Shown piece by piece: positions 1-11,217 of a stretch of 64,000 bases of DNA. The translations under genes were made by a program, and so were the position numbers. Position 1 is the first letter of the stretch. Each line of letters opens with the position of its first letter. The notes below the pieces were generated by a model. The model was given only the letters and a program-made list of their open reading frames with translations, was not told the origin of the DNA and did no database searches. This DNA is from Porphyridium purpureum (lineage: Eukaryota > Rhodophyta > Bangiophyceae > Porphyridiales > Porphyridiaceae), in assembly GCA_008690995.1 (NCBI GenBank), contig VRMN01000017.1, forward strand, positions 1 to 64,000. Direction: 5' to 3'.

Positions 1-825
1 AACACAACAGCGCAGGGGCGACGACAGCCGGAGGTGAGGAAAATCCCACGCAGTAACCCTCTACTGTTGCCCTCCGCGTCGGTACATACAGCACCGGTTT
101 GGACAGGGGCAGCGTGCCGTAATGGACTGAGCCACCCGATGCCGAGGCTACCTTCCAATTCGCACAGTTCTTGACCAGTTTTGCTGTGAAGTGGAAGTCA
201 AGATAACTGGTTGTAATCTATAAAGCATGATCGACTTGTCCCATATCGCAGCTATCATTTCAGGGACCAACGGTGGCCTTATCGTGCGTCTCGCGCGCGT
301 CAAGCTTGAGGTGGAAAGATGAGCGGCCAGCGGCTTTCGATATACGGGCCATTTGTTTGCGTCTCTCGTCGCGCAAACATTCCTGTTTCTTTACCGACCC
401 GGCTACGCCATCAGCATAGAGATGCTCTTTACTCAATCATCTCCACCTTTCTCCGTGACTTATCGCTGCTCTACGGGCAAGGCCCTGAGGGCATCTTGTT
501 CTCTACGCGAAAATCCTCTACGAGCCTTAATTTGACAGACAGACACGGGCACGCCACGCGTCTCGAACATATGCACGCGCGACGCGCCGGCCCGGTCCGG
601 AACTAATTTGCAGCACCGCACACACGCTTCTGCTTCTTTTGAGCTTCCACCGTGCGTGTCTTTCCCTTTTCTTCTAACGCATGCCTGCGCACCGCTTGTT
701 CACCCGCATCGCGCTGGGTCAACTTGAACAGCCGGGACGAGCGCGGGTCAAGCGCTTGTGGGACGGGCAGGAGTTGGGATTGGGTTGGCTGTCGAAGCGT
801 CGTGGTGGTGTTTGTGGGGTATGGA
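1..825. other. upstream region without a recognised gene
   Basis: I see only short open frames with no family features. The last part is presumably the 5' leader and promoter of the kinase gene. The kinase frame stays open back to about position 652 but has no ATG before 826. Confidence 0.4.
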
Positions 826-3654
826 ATGGAGCGGCGGAGACTAAAGGGCGTCGCGGGAGGGTTGTACATCCCGCCACAGAGTGCGCGGTTGCGCTGGGAC
901 CGCGCGGACGCAGGCACGGTGCTGGGGAGTGGGTGTAGCGGCACAGTGTACCTGGGCGAGTTGGACGGCGAGCCAGTCGCATGCAAGAGCCTGCTGCCTG
1001 CGTTTGGCCGCTCGGCTCAGTTCGTGCGCGAGCTGCAGGTGTATTCCACGCTCAGGAACGGAAATGTCGTCCAGTGTCTGGGAATTACAGAGGCTTCAGC
1101 ACCGGCGTCATCGGGATCTGGACAGCAGCAGCAGCAGCGTGAAGAACAGCATTCGCGTTCAATGTCGGACCCTGCCGCGGACAACTCGCTCGACGACTCG
1201 GCGTTTGTCGAACAGCCAGTGCTTGTGCTAGAATACTGCGCAGGCGGAGCGCTGGAGGAATGCTTGTCCGACTTGCGTGCAAACCACGGCTTTGTGGCAT
1301 GCCACGCCGCTCACGCTGTGGCGCTAAACGTGGCGCGCGCAATTTTGTATGTCCACCAGTCCGGAATGAGCCACGGCGACCTGCGCGTGGGAAACGTGCT
1401 CTTGACCGAGCGTATCGACTCGCGTACGGGCGAGCTGCCCGTGTCCGGCCGTGCAAAGCTGTCTGATTTTGGGCTCGTGGCCATGGACACCGGTGGCGGC
1501 ACAGCGGACGGCGGCGATTCGGCAGGAAGGCTGTTCACCGTACAGGACACAAGCATGTTTCACACGGCGTTGCGAGGTGGCGCCGGCAACAGGTTTTACC
1601 ACCTTGCGCCTGAAAAGTTTGACGGCAGGGTGCGCGATGTGGCCGCCGCGCAACGGGCAGACATTTTCTCGTTTGGCGTCCTGTTGCACGAGCTCGTGAC
1701 CGGCTCCAACCCTTACGCCAAGGAAGCCATGCCGACTGTGTACCAGAGCCTCTGTGTTCGCGCCGAGCGGCCTAGCTGGGAGCCTCGGTTCGGCACAGAT
1801 GTGCGCTGGGAGCAGCGCACGTGCTCGCTGCTTATCAATCTCAGGCACCTGGCAGAAATGTGTTGGGCGCAGGACCCGAGCAAGCGACCCACTGCGCAGC
1901 AGATCGTTGATATGCTACGCGAAGCTCAGGCGACTCAGGTCAATCATAATCACGCATCCGCTGCCATGGCGAGTCAGGCTGCATACTCAGCGGCCGCCGC
2001 CCCCGGCATCGCGCCGTCCGACGACTTGGCGGCGGGATCGATGAATGTGCAAAGGCGTGCAAGTATTGTAGAGCCCTCGGCACCATCGCTTCAAGACCTG
2101 GAGAACGCACTCCCGTCCGTTCCTTTGGCGCCCGCACCAGCGCCTGCGTATCCGGGCATGGTCAGCAATGGAGCAGCCGTGCGTGCGGAAGAGCATGCGG
2201 ATGATGAGCCGGCGTCATTTGCCGAGTATGTAAACGGCGGCGGCGGCATTCAGAGCGAGACTCTGCTTGAAGAGCGTGAGATCGAGAGGCAGATTGAGGA
2301 TGCCATGCTGGACAACGCCTGGGAGCAGATTCTCATTCATATGCAGTTGCGTCCAAGCTCGCTTGCCGTGCAGAGAATGGGCTGCCAAGCGCTGGCGGCG
2401 GTATCGGTGGGGATGGACACGAGCGAGGACGCAGGAAGGCGCGAGAGTACGGCATTTGTAGAAAATGGTGGCGCACACACGGTGGTCGCGGCCGTCCTGC
2501 ACCATGTGAACACTTCGCTGGAGCTTGTTGAATCGGCGCTGTGGACACTCCGCAATGTAGCGAGCAGCTGTGACGCCAAAGCGTTGCCCATCCTCGTCTC
2601 GCTGGACGTGACCGCGGTTGTGTGCCAGGTTCTGCAGCCTATTGTCGCAAAAATGACGCGCGGTTTTGACGGAGCTGTGGACGCGAGCGAGCTGCGCCAG
2701 TGCGAAACCATCATCGAGCATGGCGCTAAAATTCTCAAGACCATCAGTGAGACCGCATCGTGCGCGGGCATGGCTTGGGATCGGGCAACAGCCCTGGATC
2801 TGCTGACCCATTTCCTGCTGGCCAGCTCGGCCGAGAGCTCGCAAGTATATGGCCCGGTGATTGAGACGCTGGTCGCTCTGATTGACGGACGCCCGGACAC
2901 AGCAAGGCACGCGCTCGAAAAGTGTACTGCGTATGTTCTTTTCGATCAGATGAGCGAGCTGAATCGGGCCAGTGGCGAGTGGCTTACGCGACTCAGCAAC
3001 CCTGCCGCCGGCGGCGTTGACGACGAGGAGCGGCGCATGCTGGACGCGGCTCTGGAGCGTTCGTCCGACATTTTGGCGTCAGGATTGCAGCTTTTCAAGG
3101 CCATGGCGGCGGATGCGCCTACCAAAACACAGGTGGTCCGGAGCGGCGCGTTGCGTGTGATCACTGACTCGGTCCAGAACTTTGAAAGCGATACGCACCT
3201 GGCAGAGAGTGCGTGCGGCGCGCTGTATCAATTTGTGAGTAACGGTGGCGCCGCCGAGAACGCAGATGTCCTGCAATCCTCTGGAGTGCGCAAGACGGTC
3301 GAGCACATGAAGCGTGTTCACGCGCAGTCTGAGGACGGTGCACTGATCTCTGCCTTGATCGACGAGATTGAGAATGAGCTGGACGCCTCGGCAGCCGACT
3401 CGTTCCGCGCGTCGCTACAGGGCGAAGCGGCCATGAGCAATAGTGTACATTCAACCTCAAACGCCCCGACTCTGTTTCAGCAGCATCGGCCTACGAGCAT
3501 GCCTGTGGGGCAATCGTCATTGCCTCCGCCGCGTCACATCCAGTCGAGCGGCGACATGAGTCCGCCAGAGCTGCAGCCGCTGCCGGTGCGCAGACGCTCT
3601 GCCGCGCGAGCGACGCGCCCCAATGCCAATACCAGTCGCATGCCACTGACGTGA
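826..3654 (+). CDS. TKL-like protein kinase fused to armadillo-like repeats
   Basis: A 942-residue protein. The N-terminal half is a protein kinase domain: glycine loop GSGCSGTVYLG near residue 34, the ATP-anchoring lysine in PVACKSL at about 54, a catalytic loop HGDLRVGNVLL with Asp185, DFG at 214, an APE motif and a DIFSFGVLLHELVTG segment. The ending CWAQDPSKRPTAQQI is typical of tyrosine-kinase-like (TKL) kinases. The loop reads HGD rather than HRD, so activation-loop control may differ, but Lys, Asp and DFG are all kept and activity is plausible. A low-complexity Ala/Pro linker follows, then about 400 residues of helical, ARM-like sequence (for example SLELVESALWTLRNVASSCD) and a disordered tail. 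I chose ATG 826 because no ATG lies further upstream in frame. Substrate unknown. The neighbour PRP18 starts 58 bp after the stop. Confidence 0.85.
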   Translation: MERRRLKGVAGGLYIPPQSARLRWDRADAGTVLGSGCSGTVYLGELDGEPVACKSLLPAFGRSAQFVRELQVYSTLRNGNVVQCLGITEASAPASSGSGQQQQQREEQHSRSMSDPAADNSLDDSAFVEQPVLVLEYCAGGALEECLSDLRANHGFVACHAAHAVALNVARAILYVHQSGMSHGDLRVGNVLLTERIDSRTGELPVSGRAKLSDFGLVAMDTGGGTADGGDSAGRLFTVQDTSMFHTALRGGAGNRFYHLAPEKFDGRVRDVAAAQRADIFSFGVLLHELVTGSNPYAKEAMPTVYQSLCVRAERPSWEPRFGTDVRWEQRTCSLLINLRHLAEMCWAQDPSKRPTAQQIVDMLREAQATQVNHNHASAAMASQAAYSAAAAPGIAPSDDLAAGSMNVQRRASIVEPSAPSLQDLENALPSVPLAPAPAPAYPGMVSNGAAVRAEEHADDEPASFAEYVNGGGGIQSETLLEEREIERQIEDAMLDNAWEQILIHMQLRPSSLAVQRMGCQALAAVSVGMDTSEDAGRRESTAFVENGGAHTVVAAVLHHVNTSLELVESALWTLRNVASSCDAKALPILVSLDVTAVVCQVLQPIVAKMTRGFDGAVDASELRQCETIIEHGAKILKTISETASCAGMAWDRATALDLLTHFLLASSAESSQVYGPVIETLVALIDGRPDTARHALEKCTAYVLFDQMSELNRASGEWLTRLSNPAAGGVDDEERRMLDAALERSSDILASGLQLFKAMAADAPTKTQVVRSGALRVITDSVQNFESDTHLAESACGALYQFVSNGGAAENADVLQSSGVRKTVEHMKRVHAQSEDGALISALIDEIENELDASAADSFRASLQGEAAMSNSVHSTSNAPTLFQQHRPTSMPVGQSSLPPPRHIQSSGDMSPPELQPLPVRRRSAARATRPNANTSRMPLT

Positions 3655-3712
3655 ATAGTAGTTGATAAATCGTTTATTGCCGACGAGGGAGGATGAAAGA
3701 AGGAAGAGCAGA

Positions 3713-4786
3713 ATGTCATTGTTTGGCACCCAATTGGAGCGCGAAATCCGCAAGCGCCGGCATGCCTCGTCGGGTGCCTCGCTACTTGGTGCCGCGGCTC
3801 CACGAGAAAGGAAAACATGGCAGCGTCGTGGCGAACTTTTACAGGCGCGATATGCCGACGTTTTACCGCGCTCGTCCACCGCTGAAGGTGCATGCAGGAC
3901 GCCACCACCAAGTGAGCACCTCGTTACCGTGCCAATGCCAGCGGGCATGGACGCAGGAACTGGCACAGAGCCGGTGGGAACTCAGATGCCACCGAGAGAG
4001 GATGTTGTACGGCGACTGTCCGAAACGAATGAGCCGGTGATCGCGTACGACGAGAGCGAGCGGGATAACTTTATTCGTCTGTGCGGCCTAGAGGCCCAAG
4101 CCCGCAGCCAAGATTTAGAATACGGACAGAGGCGCGCCGCCGAGGAAAGAGCAGAAGCCATAGCAGCAGAAGAAGAAGACGAAATAGAGCAGCAAGGCAC
4201 CGATTCAAAGCCAACTATGCCGCGCGAAAGCACTGGCCAAAAACGCGTGCAGGACATCCCAGTGGAACCGCAGGACATCATTGAGCCTCGAATGAATCGC
4301 GAGACGTTTGTTCTGGCGTGGATGCACAAGTTGCTCTCCTTGTGGGTGGCAGACATACGTGACCATGCCGCTCCGACCGCAACGTCCGCACCATCAAAAG
4401 TCAGCTACAAGGAACGCCAAGCACACGATACGCTCGTCCAGACACGCGAGTACCTCGAACCGTTCATAAAGCGGCTGGAAGCGCGCAAGCTTGCCGAAAG
4501 TATGCTCGAGTTTCTGTTCCGCATCTTTGAGCAGGTACAGCAACGCGAATACGTGCAGGCAAACGACGTTTATCTGCGCCTGGCGATTGGCAACGCGCCG
4601 TGGCCGGTCGGCGCCACGCAGGTGGGCATCCACTCGCGTGCGGCGCGAGAAAAGATTGGCGAGGAAAACGTAGCGCACGTCATGAACGATGAGCAGACGC
4701 GGAAATTTGTACAGGCTGTGAAACGGCTCATCACGCGAGCGCAGAAGTACTTTCCGACCGTGCCAAGCAAGATGGTACAAGGATGA
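3713..4786 (+). CDS. PRP18: pre-mRNA splicing factor PRP18
   Basis: A 357-residue protein whose C-terminal third matches the Prp18 fold. The most conserved stretch reads REYVQANDVYLRLAIGNAPW, followed by PVGATQVGIHSRAAREKI, NVAHVMNDEQTRKFVQAVKRL and a PTVPSK end. PRP18 acts in the second catalytic step of splicing with Slu7 and the U5 snRNP, in the nucleus. The N-terminus MSLFGTQLEREIRKRR is basic and helical, and the middle (about 110-190) is acidic and disordered. An in-frame ATG also exists at 3662, only 7 bp after the kinase stop; I prefer 3713 because the sequence from there looks like the usual Prp18 N-terminus. The gene is convergent with the coiled-coil gene on the other strand, 55 bp apart. 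Confidence 0.93.
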   Translation: MSLFGTQLEREIRKRRHASSGASLLGAAAPRERKTWQRRGELLQARYADVLPRSSTAEGACRTPPPSEHLVTVPMPAGMDAGTGTEPVGTQMPPREDVVRRLSETNEPVIAYDESERDNFIRLCGLEAQARSQDLEYGQRRAAEERAEAIAAEEEDEIEQQGTDSKPTMPRESTGQKRVQDIPVEPQDIIEPRMNRETFVLAWMHKLLSLWVADIRDHAAPTATSAPSKVSYKERQAHDTLVQTREYLEPFIKRLEARKLAESMLEFLFRIFEQVQQREYVQANDVYLRLAIGNAPWPVGATQVGIHSRAAREKIGEENVAHVMNDEQTRKFVQAVKRLITRAQKYFPTVPSKMVQG

Positions 4787-4841
4787 GCCGCGCGCGGCCG
4801 ACCTTTTACTCCCCTTTCGCTCGAGTTGATTTCGGTGTGTT

Positions 4842-5300
4842 TTATAAATCGGTACGGCAAGTGCGCATGATGGCCACTTCCGAGTGCACGCGATTCAATT
4901 CCATCATAACGTCGCGCAAGTGTGCGTCAAGCTCAACATTTTCGGCCTTGAGGCGTTCCAGACGACGTAAAAGATCCTCATCATTCCACTGTTTCATCCG
5001 CTCCGCACGTCCGCGCCTCTCCACATCCTCCTTGGCACTCACCGCCGCATGCACGCTATTCCTTAGTCTTTCCATCTTGAGCGGCAGCTCATGGCCCAGC
5101 GGCGCCGGCTCCGCACCGGCTGCGACGACAGGGTTGGCACCCGTCTGTCCTACAGCAGGACCGGCACCATCCTGTGTCCCCGCACCGCGCGCAGCCGATT
5201 CCGCAAGCACTCGCTTCAACTCTTCCACCAAGTGCGCGAGGTCGCCGCGCGCATTGCGCACCGCTTCAGCCAGCCGCTCCTCACTGCTGCCGCTCTCCAT
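4842..5300 (-). CDS. small coiled-coil protein, function unknown
   Basis: A 152-residue protein not assigned to a family. Residues 1-35 form an amphipathic helix (RLAEAVRNARGDLAHLVEEL), followed by a Gly/Ala/Pro-rich linker. From about residue 70 to the end comes a long charged helix with heptad-like leucines (DLLRRLERLKAENVELDAHL). The shape would suit a small subunit of a larger assembly such as Mediator, kinetochore or BLOC complexes, but no signature supports any one of these. The start ATG at 5300 is the only sensible one. The opposite-strand frames here are shadows. Confidence 0.6.
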   Translation of the reverse strand: MESGSSEERLAEAVRNARGDLAHLVEELKRVLAESAARGAGTQDGAGPAVGQTGANPVVAAGAEPAPLGHELPLKMERLRNSVHAAVSAKEDVERRGRAERMKQWNDEDLLRRLERLKAENVELDAHLRDVMMELNRVHSEVAIMRTCRTDL

Positions 5301-8230
5301 CCCGCAATGACACTCCCGCCTGCCCGTTCAGGCACCAAGCTTGGCGCGCTAAACTGCAGTCGACGATTATTTACCTGGGCAGCTGTGCCGGCTGTGCAGG
5401 ACGTGCAGGACGTCATGGCGGCTGCCCGGGAGTATGATATGCGCGCCGTGGCTTACGAGGTGGTAGCGAACCCAATGTATGGTAGCGCACGGGTGGAGTC
5501 GTACGCATTGTTGTTAACGACTGAGGGCGGCGGCGAGCCCAAGACGGGCTTTCCAAACTGCATTTGCGTCTTTGTGGTCGCCTCTCGGCCACGCCGACCA
5601 TGACAAAGGGGACGACGGCAAATGAGAAACGGACTCTACTAAGCGCTACGCTACTTTCATCAGAGTCGGGGGCACAATGCAGCACAGCGACTTCCAAGAC
5701 TGAAGATGAAGATTCGACGCTGTTGGTGAGCGCGTCCACCAGCGATGCAATTGGAACCCGTGACTCCGCAGCGCAGCGAATAGATAACGCATCCGTACCG
5801 GCGGTGCGCACCGCCAACGCAGACACCGAAGAAAAACAGTCTGTATGCCTGTGCAGATAGGAGCTCAACGACATGCCCATCACAATACGCCACGATGATG
5901 ATCAAGAGCAGGACATTATGCTTGTCGTCGTCTTCAGGCGCAAGTGTTGGACGCTGTATACGCTGGACCGGGCAGGCGCTCTGTTCAGATCAGGCTTTTT
6001 GTGTCTGTCTCTAGGCGACGAAGGGGAAAAGCGGTTGCGCGAGTAGAAATGTGCCCCGCATGGCGTGCGGCCTGGTCCAGCCTAAGTGCGACCAGGTTAT
6101 GACAGGCTTGAAGACCAGAGGCTCGATTTTGTCGGTAGCTGCTGAGGAATGTACCAGCGCGATGGGCATGCGCTCCAAAGCCAGGGATAAGGGGAAAAAA
6201 ACTGAACCCATTTGAACGCCAAACGTAGGTTTTCGTCGCGACGCTCTCAAAGCATGTGCGTCTCGTGGAACGCTTTTGCGGCACAGTGGAGCACTCGCTG
6301 GCCGTGAGTGATGCGGGTAGGCCGGCAATTCAGATGGATGTGAGGAATGGCAAAGAGCGGCTTGTGTGCTACACAAAGCAAGGAAGTAGGAGACGGGTCT
6401 CAGTTTCGTTTACCTCTCTCATGCTGCATCTAGACCGCACTGATTTTCGGCAGGGACTCGCGGCCTCCGTGAATAGGCTGAATTCAGACTTGAATGTCAG
6501 GCTGAGATAGACAGTGCGGTGCTACCGATTTCGCCCAACGCAAACTGGCGTCCGGGTGCCTTGTCAAAGTTTCGTCGGAAATGGGCAGATATCTGTCTGT
6601 GTGGCGCTACATATATGTCAAGGACTGTTTTACGATGCTGTGCAATCACAAGGTGCTGAAATCGCCGCTCACCGCCGTTGAGCTGAACAGTGAATGGGAC
6701 TTGGTGTTCATTGGCAGTGCCGAAGGCTCGGCGGGAGATTTTTTTTTCGCTTCGGTTTTTCATTGAGCTGCCCGGCGCAGCTGAATAGGGGTCGCAGCAT
6801 GCGAGCACAGAGCAAGTACAACATGCACACATTGTGCCGGCATGGCAGTCCAGAATATGTGGGAGCTGCTCGTCTACTAGGACAGTGCCAGCATCTCCCG
6901 CTTCACCGATTGCCTATATCGACCGGCTGCTTTGTGTTCATTCACACACTTCTCGTGACCGTTTCTCCAGACTCGGTGCTCTGGATGCTTGACCTGTCCA
7001 AGGCTGGCCCAGGAAGGGGACAAATTTGGGTTGCGGTCGTATCGGCCAATTCACCGCTGGTCGCCATCTTAATTGGCTTGCTACGATGAAAGCATGCATA
7101 TTGATTGTCAGAGAAGAAGACTTCGCTCATGCGTTCAGATTCGTTTTATCTCTTTTCTTTGCTCCTTTAAGATCGACGGCTGCCGGCACGACCCATCTTG
7201 ACGGCCAGGTTAAGCGAGCTTTCATGGCCGCGCGCTGTAATCGATAGATCAAACGCGCGTTGAAGTCCGCAGCCTCCTGCTGCTTTCAAAGCGCGTGCTG
7301 CACTGAGGTTTGAGGAAGAATCGACGCCTTGCCGCACACCTGCAAAAAGCATGCTTGGTGGTCGCCACGGACTTGTAGCGGCCTGCTTGTGACTGGCTTC
7401 ATTTTCGCAACAAATACCTTGGCGTCTTGGTTAATCTGGACTGGCCTGTGCGCGTCCCTTTTCTGCACGTCGCTGGCCACGTAATATCACCTACTGGGAG
7501 TCCACTCACACTTGTTCCCGCGAATGGAACTGTCTTCTGGCTCATGACCCGACTTGCGCGGCACTTCCCACAGTTGAATGAATCTGAGCGCCGTATCCCC
7601 GCTCACATTACGCTCCAAATGCACCACAGCCGTAACCGCACTCAAATCCTGCATCGTATTTGGCCTGAGCGTCTTTGTGGTCCCCATAGAATCTTGGTGC
7701 TTAAACTCACCATCCACGACAGGCGTATAAATCTCCACGTTGCGGTGCGGAAGGTTGCCAAACCCGCAAGTAGGCTGGGTGAGATCGCCTTCCGTCAACC
7801 TGGGCATGCCAAAACTGCTTTTCGACCGGCTCGTGTGTTTGGCAGATAAAAAGAGAACCTGCTTTGCAGCCAGTTGGCGCTAGTCCACTGTGAGTTTCTG
7901 GCCATCTTCTCATAGGCAGGATAACCAAAATGCAGTGGGCTTGGTTCAGTTACAAAGCGCGTGCCCTCGTGCACATACCACCCGGTACCTTGCATCATCG
8001 TGCCAGTCCGGTTATTGCGCATCTTACATCGCGCCGGCTGGGAACAGAACGCGGAAACGCGTCACGGAGGGCGTCCTCGAGCAAAATTTCGCGCTGCTCT
8101 CGCCAATTCAAACGCCAGCAGTGCGTAGACGTAACACCACTGGAGCTAACAGAGATGGCCTGCTTTCGCTGACACCACGTAGGCACAAGTCGCGTTGCCA
8201 CCACCACGGCCGTCACGAACATTAACTATG
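5301..8230. other. gene-poor stretch with scattered protein-like fragments
   Basis: No complete gene. Short protein-like pieces occur on the plus strand (about 5,870-6,050, 6,256-6,510, 6,581-6,766 and 6,890-7,090) and on the minus strand (7,487-7,807 and 7,795-8,222, with segments such as GYPAYEKMARNSQWTS). The pieces change frame repeatedly, as expected for decayed genes. I could not assign either set to a family; a faint WD40-like look of the plus-strand set is not enough to name it. Confidence 0.35.
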
Positions 8231-9504
8231 ATCGGGTGTAAAATACCTGCTCAGCTCTTGTGTCACGTCCCACGCAAGCGAACGTGAAGCATACGACATG
8301 GCACGGTGCTTGGATTATCATTTCTGTCCTTCACCGCCAATCAAACACGTGCGCAGATCATTCAATGTCTCTCTCCCTCTTCCAATTCTTTCGCAGCCGG
8401 CTGAACGACCAACGCCACCTTCAACAAATTATCGGTTTATCGGCTTCTCCATAACGCGCGTATCGGTTACTCTTAAAATCTGAGGTCCTCGGTGTGAGTG
8501 AAAGTGTGAAAGAACCATGAGCCAGAGTTTCCAGAAATAGCACAGGCCGCGTTGACTCTTACATGTTGTTGCCGCCAACCGGCGGACTCCTGGTTGAACC
8601 TTTCCTTTTGTAGTAGTATTGCAACACCACCACCGGACACACTATCTTCCCTCTCTCGCTCCGAACAAACGGCCTTTCCTTTGTTAGAATACGTATCTCG
8701 TTTTATGCTGGACGTCTACCTTCGTTGCTACGCTCTCCTTAGAAAGAGGCCGATGAGACCTAGAAAAAATGCCGCAGAGGAATATAGCCCCTTTCTCTCA
8801 CCTCCCAACCCCCGCCTACATCACCTCCCGATTGCATTTTGAAAACCCCCTTCCCACTTCACTCGTTTCCTCTTTACCAGTGGTCGTTTCAAGTATTTGT
8901 CGTCGTGACTACTCACTGCACACGTGCGCTTTCAGTCATGTCTCACGACTGCCTGTTGTTTTAAGTTCCCGTCTCCAATATAAATAGCGCGGCCCATGCC
9001 TCGGGGGGCCGCGCAGGAGAAGAAGGTAAGATAAGAATTAGTAAAGCGTGCGAAAGAAATCTTACGGTAAAGTTCAAAGTACGAAAGAGGGACTACCCGA
9101 AACGCGCAGGAACACCACGGAGCCCATGACCAGACGGTCCTCGGCCCCGTAGTTTCACTCCCACGCCCTTGAAGATATCTTCCGGGACGCAATCCCGAAT
9201 TTTGCGACAGAATTAAGAGACTGTGTGATGAATTCGAAGAACGTTCCTTTCGAGACGCCGGCCGCCTTCCAGCAAATTATGAAGTAAGAGTTTCACGAAA
9301 TGTAACGATCCACCCCTTTTGTCCACCTGCAGCTTTTTCTAATCGCCTCTTTAATCTTTTTTGCTACAGTCTAAAGTCTATTCTAATGGGCACTGTACCA
9401 CTCGGTACAGTGCATCGGCCCCCAAAATAACTGGGCGGTCCGGTTAGCTTTAGGGTCTAGTTGTAGGGTATTTAAGCTCTGCCGCTTCACGGCGGGGATG
9501 GGAG

Positions 9505-9532
9505 AAGAGAGAGAGAGAGAGAGAGGAGAGAG
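9505..9532. repeat. (GA)n microsatellite
   Basis: A near-perfect run of GA dinucleotides with one interruption near its 3' end, in gene-free DNA. It sits about 35 bp after a TATTTAA motif. Confidence 0.9.
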
Positions 9533-10063
9533 TAAAAGACGTTGGTTTTGAACGCTTGGGGTCTGGGACACGAGCGGACGATTGGGGTAACCCCCCAAAT
9601 CGTGGCAGAAAGGACGAAAGTTAAATGCTGTGGGGATTTTTGCATGCGCGCCCGAGGGGTCGCTACGTGTTGGTGAGCGGTCGCGGCACGGGCGCCAGGT
9701 ACCGACCACTTGCAGCAAGCGCGAACATTAAAGGTGGTATCAGTGGAGTATTCTGGTGTAAAGTAGAAGCGGAAGAGCGGGATGGAAGTAAAACAAAAGG
9801 GATAAAATTGACAGGATAAAAGAGTTTGGTGCTGAAGCTCATCGCTCTCAAACTTCTGTCGTGATCAGAGTTTAGGACGGGACAAACGAGCCATCGCGAT
9901 CGCTCTTTCGCCCAGCAGCTACCAATAATTACAACAGGCTGTCAGATTCCGCAACAATCCTAGTCTATTTCGGTACGGCCCGGAAGCCGCGTGTCCAGTT
10001 GTTCGGACTATGCTTGATCTCCGTGTCCGAATGTGCATGCCCCAAACGGCCTCTAGCTTTGAG

Positions 10064-10588
10064 TATAAAATGGCGGCGTGCCCTTTCTCGTAGAGCACCG
10101 AAAGCTTGAAAACAGGCAGAGAAGATTGGGAAAAGTGTGTGTGTCATGCAGCTTATTTCACAAAAGTGTAAAGTTACGTTGGTGCTCACGTGACGGGAAA
10201 AGCGAGAATTCGGCCTTTGTGACGAGATGCTTGGGCCGATAATCTCTCGCACGCGAGCTTGGCACGCTCGAGATGTATAAAAAGAAGACTTCCATGGGTC
10301 AATTTAGCGACCGCAAGGGCGTCAAGTTTGCGGAGCTCGGTTGCAGCATGAGAATCAGGTCCTTGGGAAGCGAGCGGTAGATAGGAGAATTACGAGAATT
10401 GTGCTGAAGCATGGGCGACAGCAAGGGCACGTACGACCGTCATAGTGACTTTAAAGATGGCTACTAGGAGGAGAGCTGCAATCTAGTGGAGCAACTTGCG
10501 GCGGATTGAGCCGCACAAGAAGAGTCGCCGAGGAGCCGGCATGGCCGGCGACCGGAGCTCTCTAGCGACCAGCGCATGGATATAAAAA
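10064..10588 (+). promoter_or_regulatory. cluster of TATA boxes without an evident gene
   Basis: TATAAAA occurs at 10,064-10,070, TATAAAAA at 10,276-10,283 and TATAAAAA at 10,581-10,588. A fourth, TATAAATA, lies upstream at 8,979-8,986. Each is followed within about 40-80 bp by a purine-rich leader, but by no coding sequence I recognise. They could be promoters of non-coding RNAs or of decayed element ends; I cannot tell which. Confidence 0.3.
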
Positions 10589-11217
10589 CGTGCGTTGGTA
10601 GAATAGCATCCCGGGCAAGAAAAGTAGAAGAGAAAAGAAGGGATCTGTTTCTCAGTTCTTGGGGAATGAAAAGGGAAAAAGGGGTTTAGAACAAGAGAAA
10701 CCGAGAACGTCTCGGGGCCTCAACATTGGTACATTGCCATCGCTACGCGTACTCTTCTAATTTGTGCAGTTCTTTTAATGTACTCAGGCAAGTCATGGAG
10801 CTTGAAAGATTTGCTCGGTGGAAGAATGGGAAAACTTCGAGCCCAAAAAAGCAGAGAGAGTTTAGTATCGGTGGTGGAGAGCAAACTTAATGCTGCATAC
10901 GAGAAGAGGTTTATCAAGCAATGTCCTTTTAGGCGGAGCGGGGCTCGAACAGGTATCCTTCCAAGTTTGCCGCCCTTCTTAATTTCTCATTACATTTCAT
11001 GGGTGTTCAGTGTTTTGACGCGATGCTTGCTTGATCTGGTCTATCTTGTTGGAATTGTTTGAAGTTGGGCAACAGTGCAATCCGTAGACTTTACGTACAC
11101 AACGCCACGATCTTGCTGCGATCGGGTGTAGGTGCAAGTTCGTGTTTGTGAGGATTTGGGTGTTGACCCTTCGAGCGCAAAAGGTATTGAAACCTTTGTA
11201 ATTTTCGGAGTGAGTTA

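Larger units (their letters stand above)
8231..11217. other. gene-free stretch with TATA motifs and purine tracts
   Basis: No open frame with protein character. It contains a GA microsatellite, four isolated TATA boxes and several purine-rich leaders. A tRNA-like string near 10,935 does not fold (see rejected items). Confidence 0.4.

Noticed and set aside
5870-7090. possible HIRA or WD40-repeat pseudogene
   Set aside because: The pieces look protein-like but no ordered set of WD or HIRA motifs could be aligned by eye, so I left them unassigned.
10900-10960. tRNA-like string GGGGCTCGAAC and its complement GTTCGAGCCCC
   Set aside because: Neither strand gives a paired T-arm, acceptor stem or anticodon arm.
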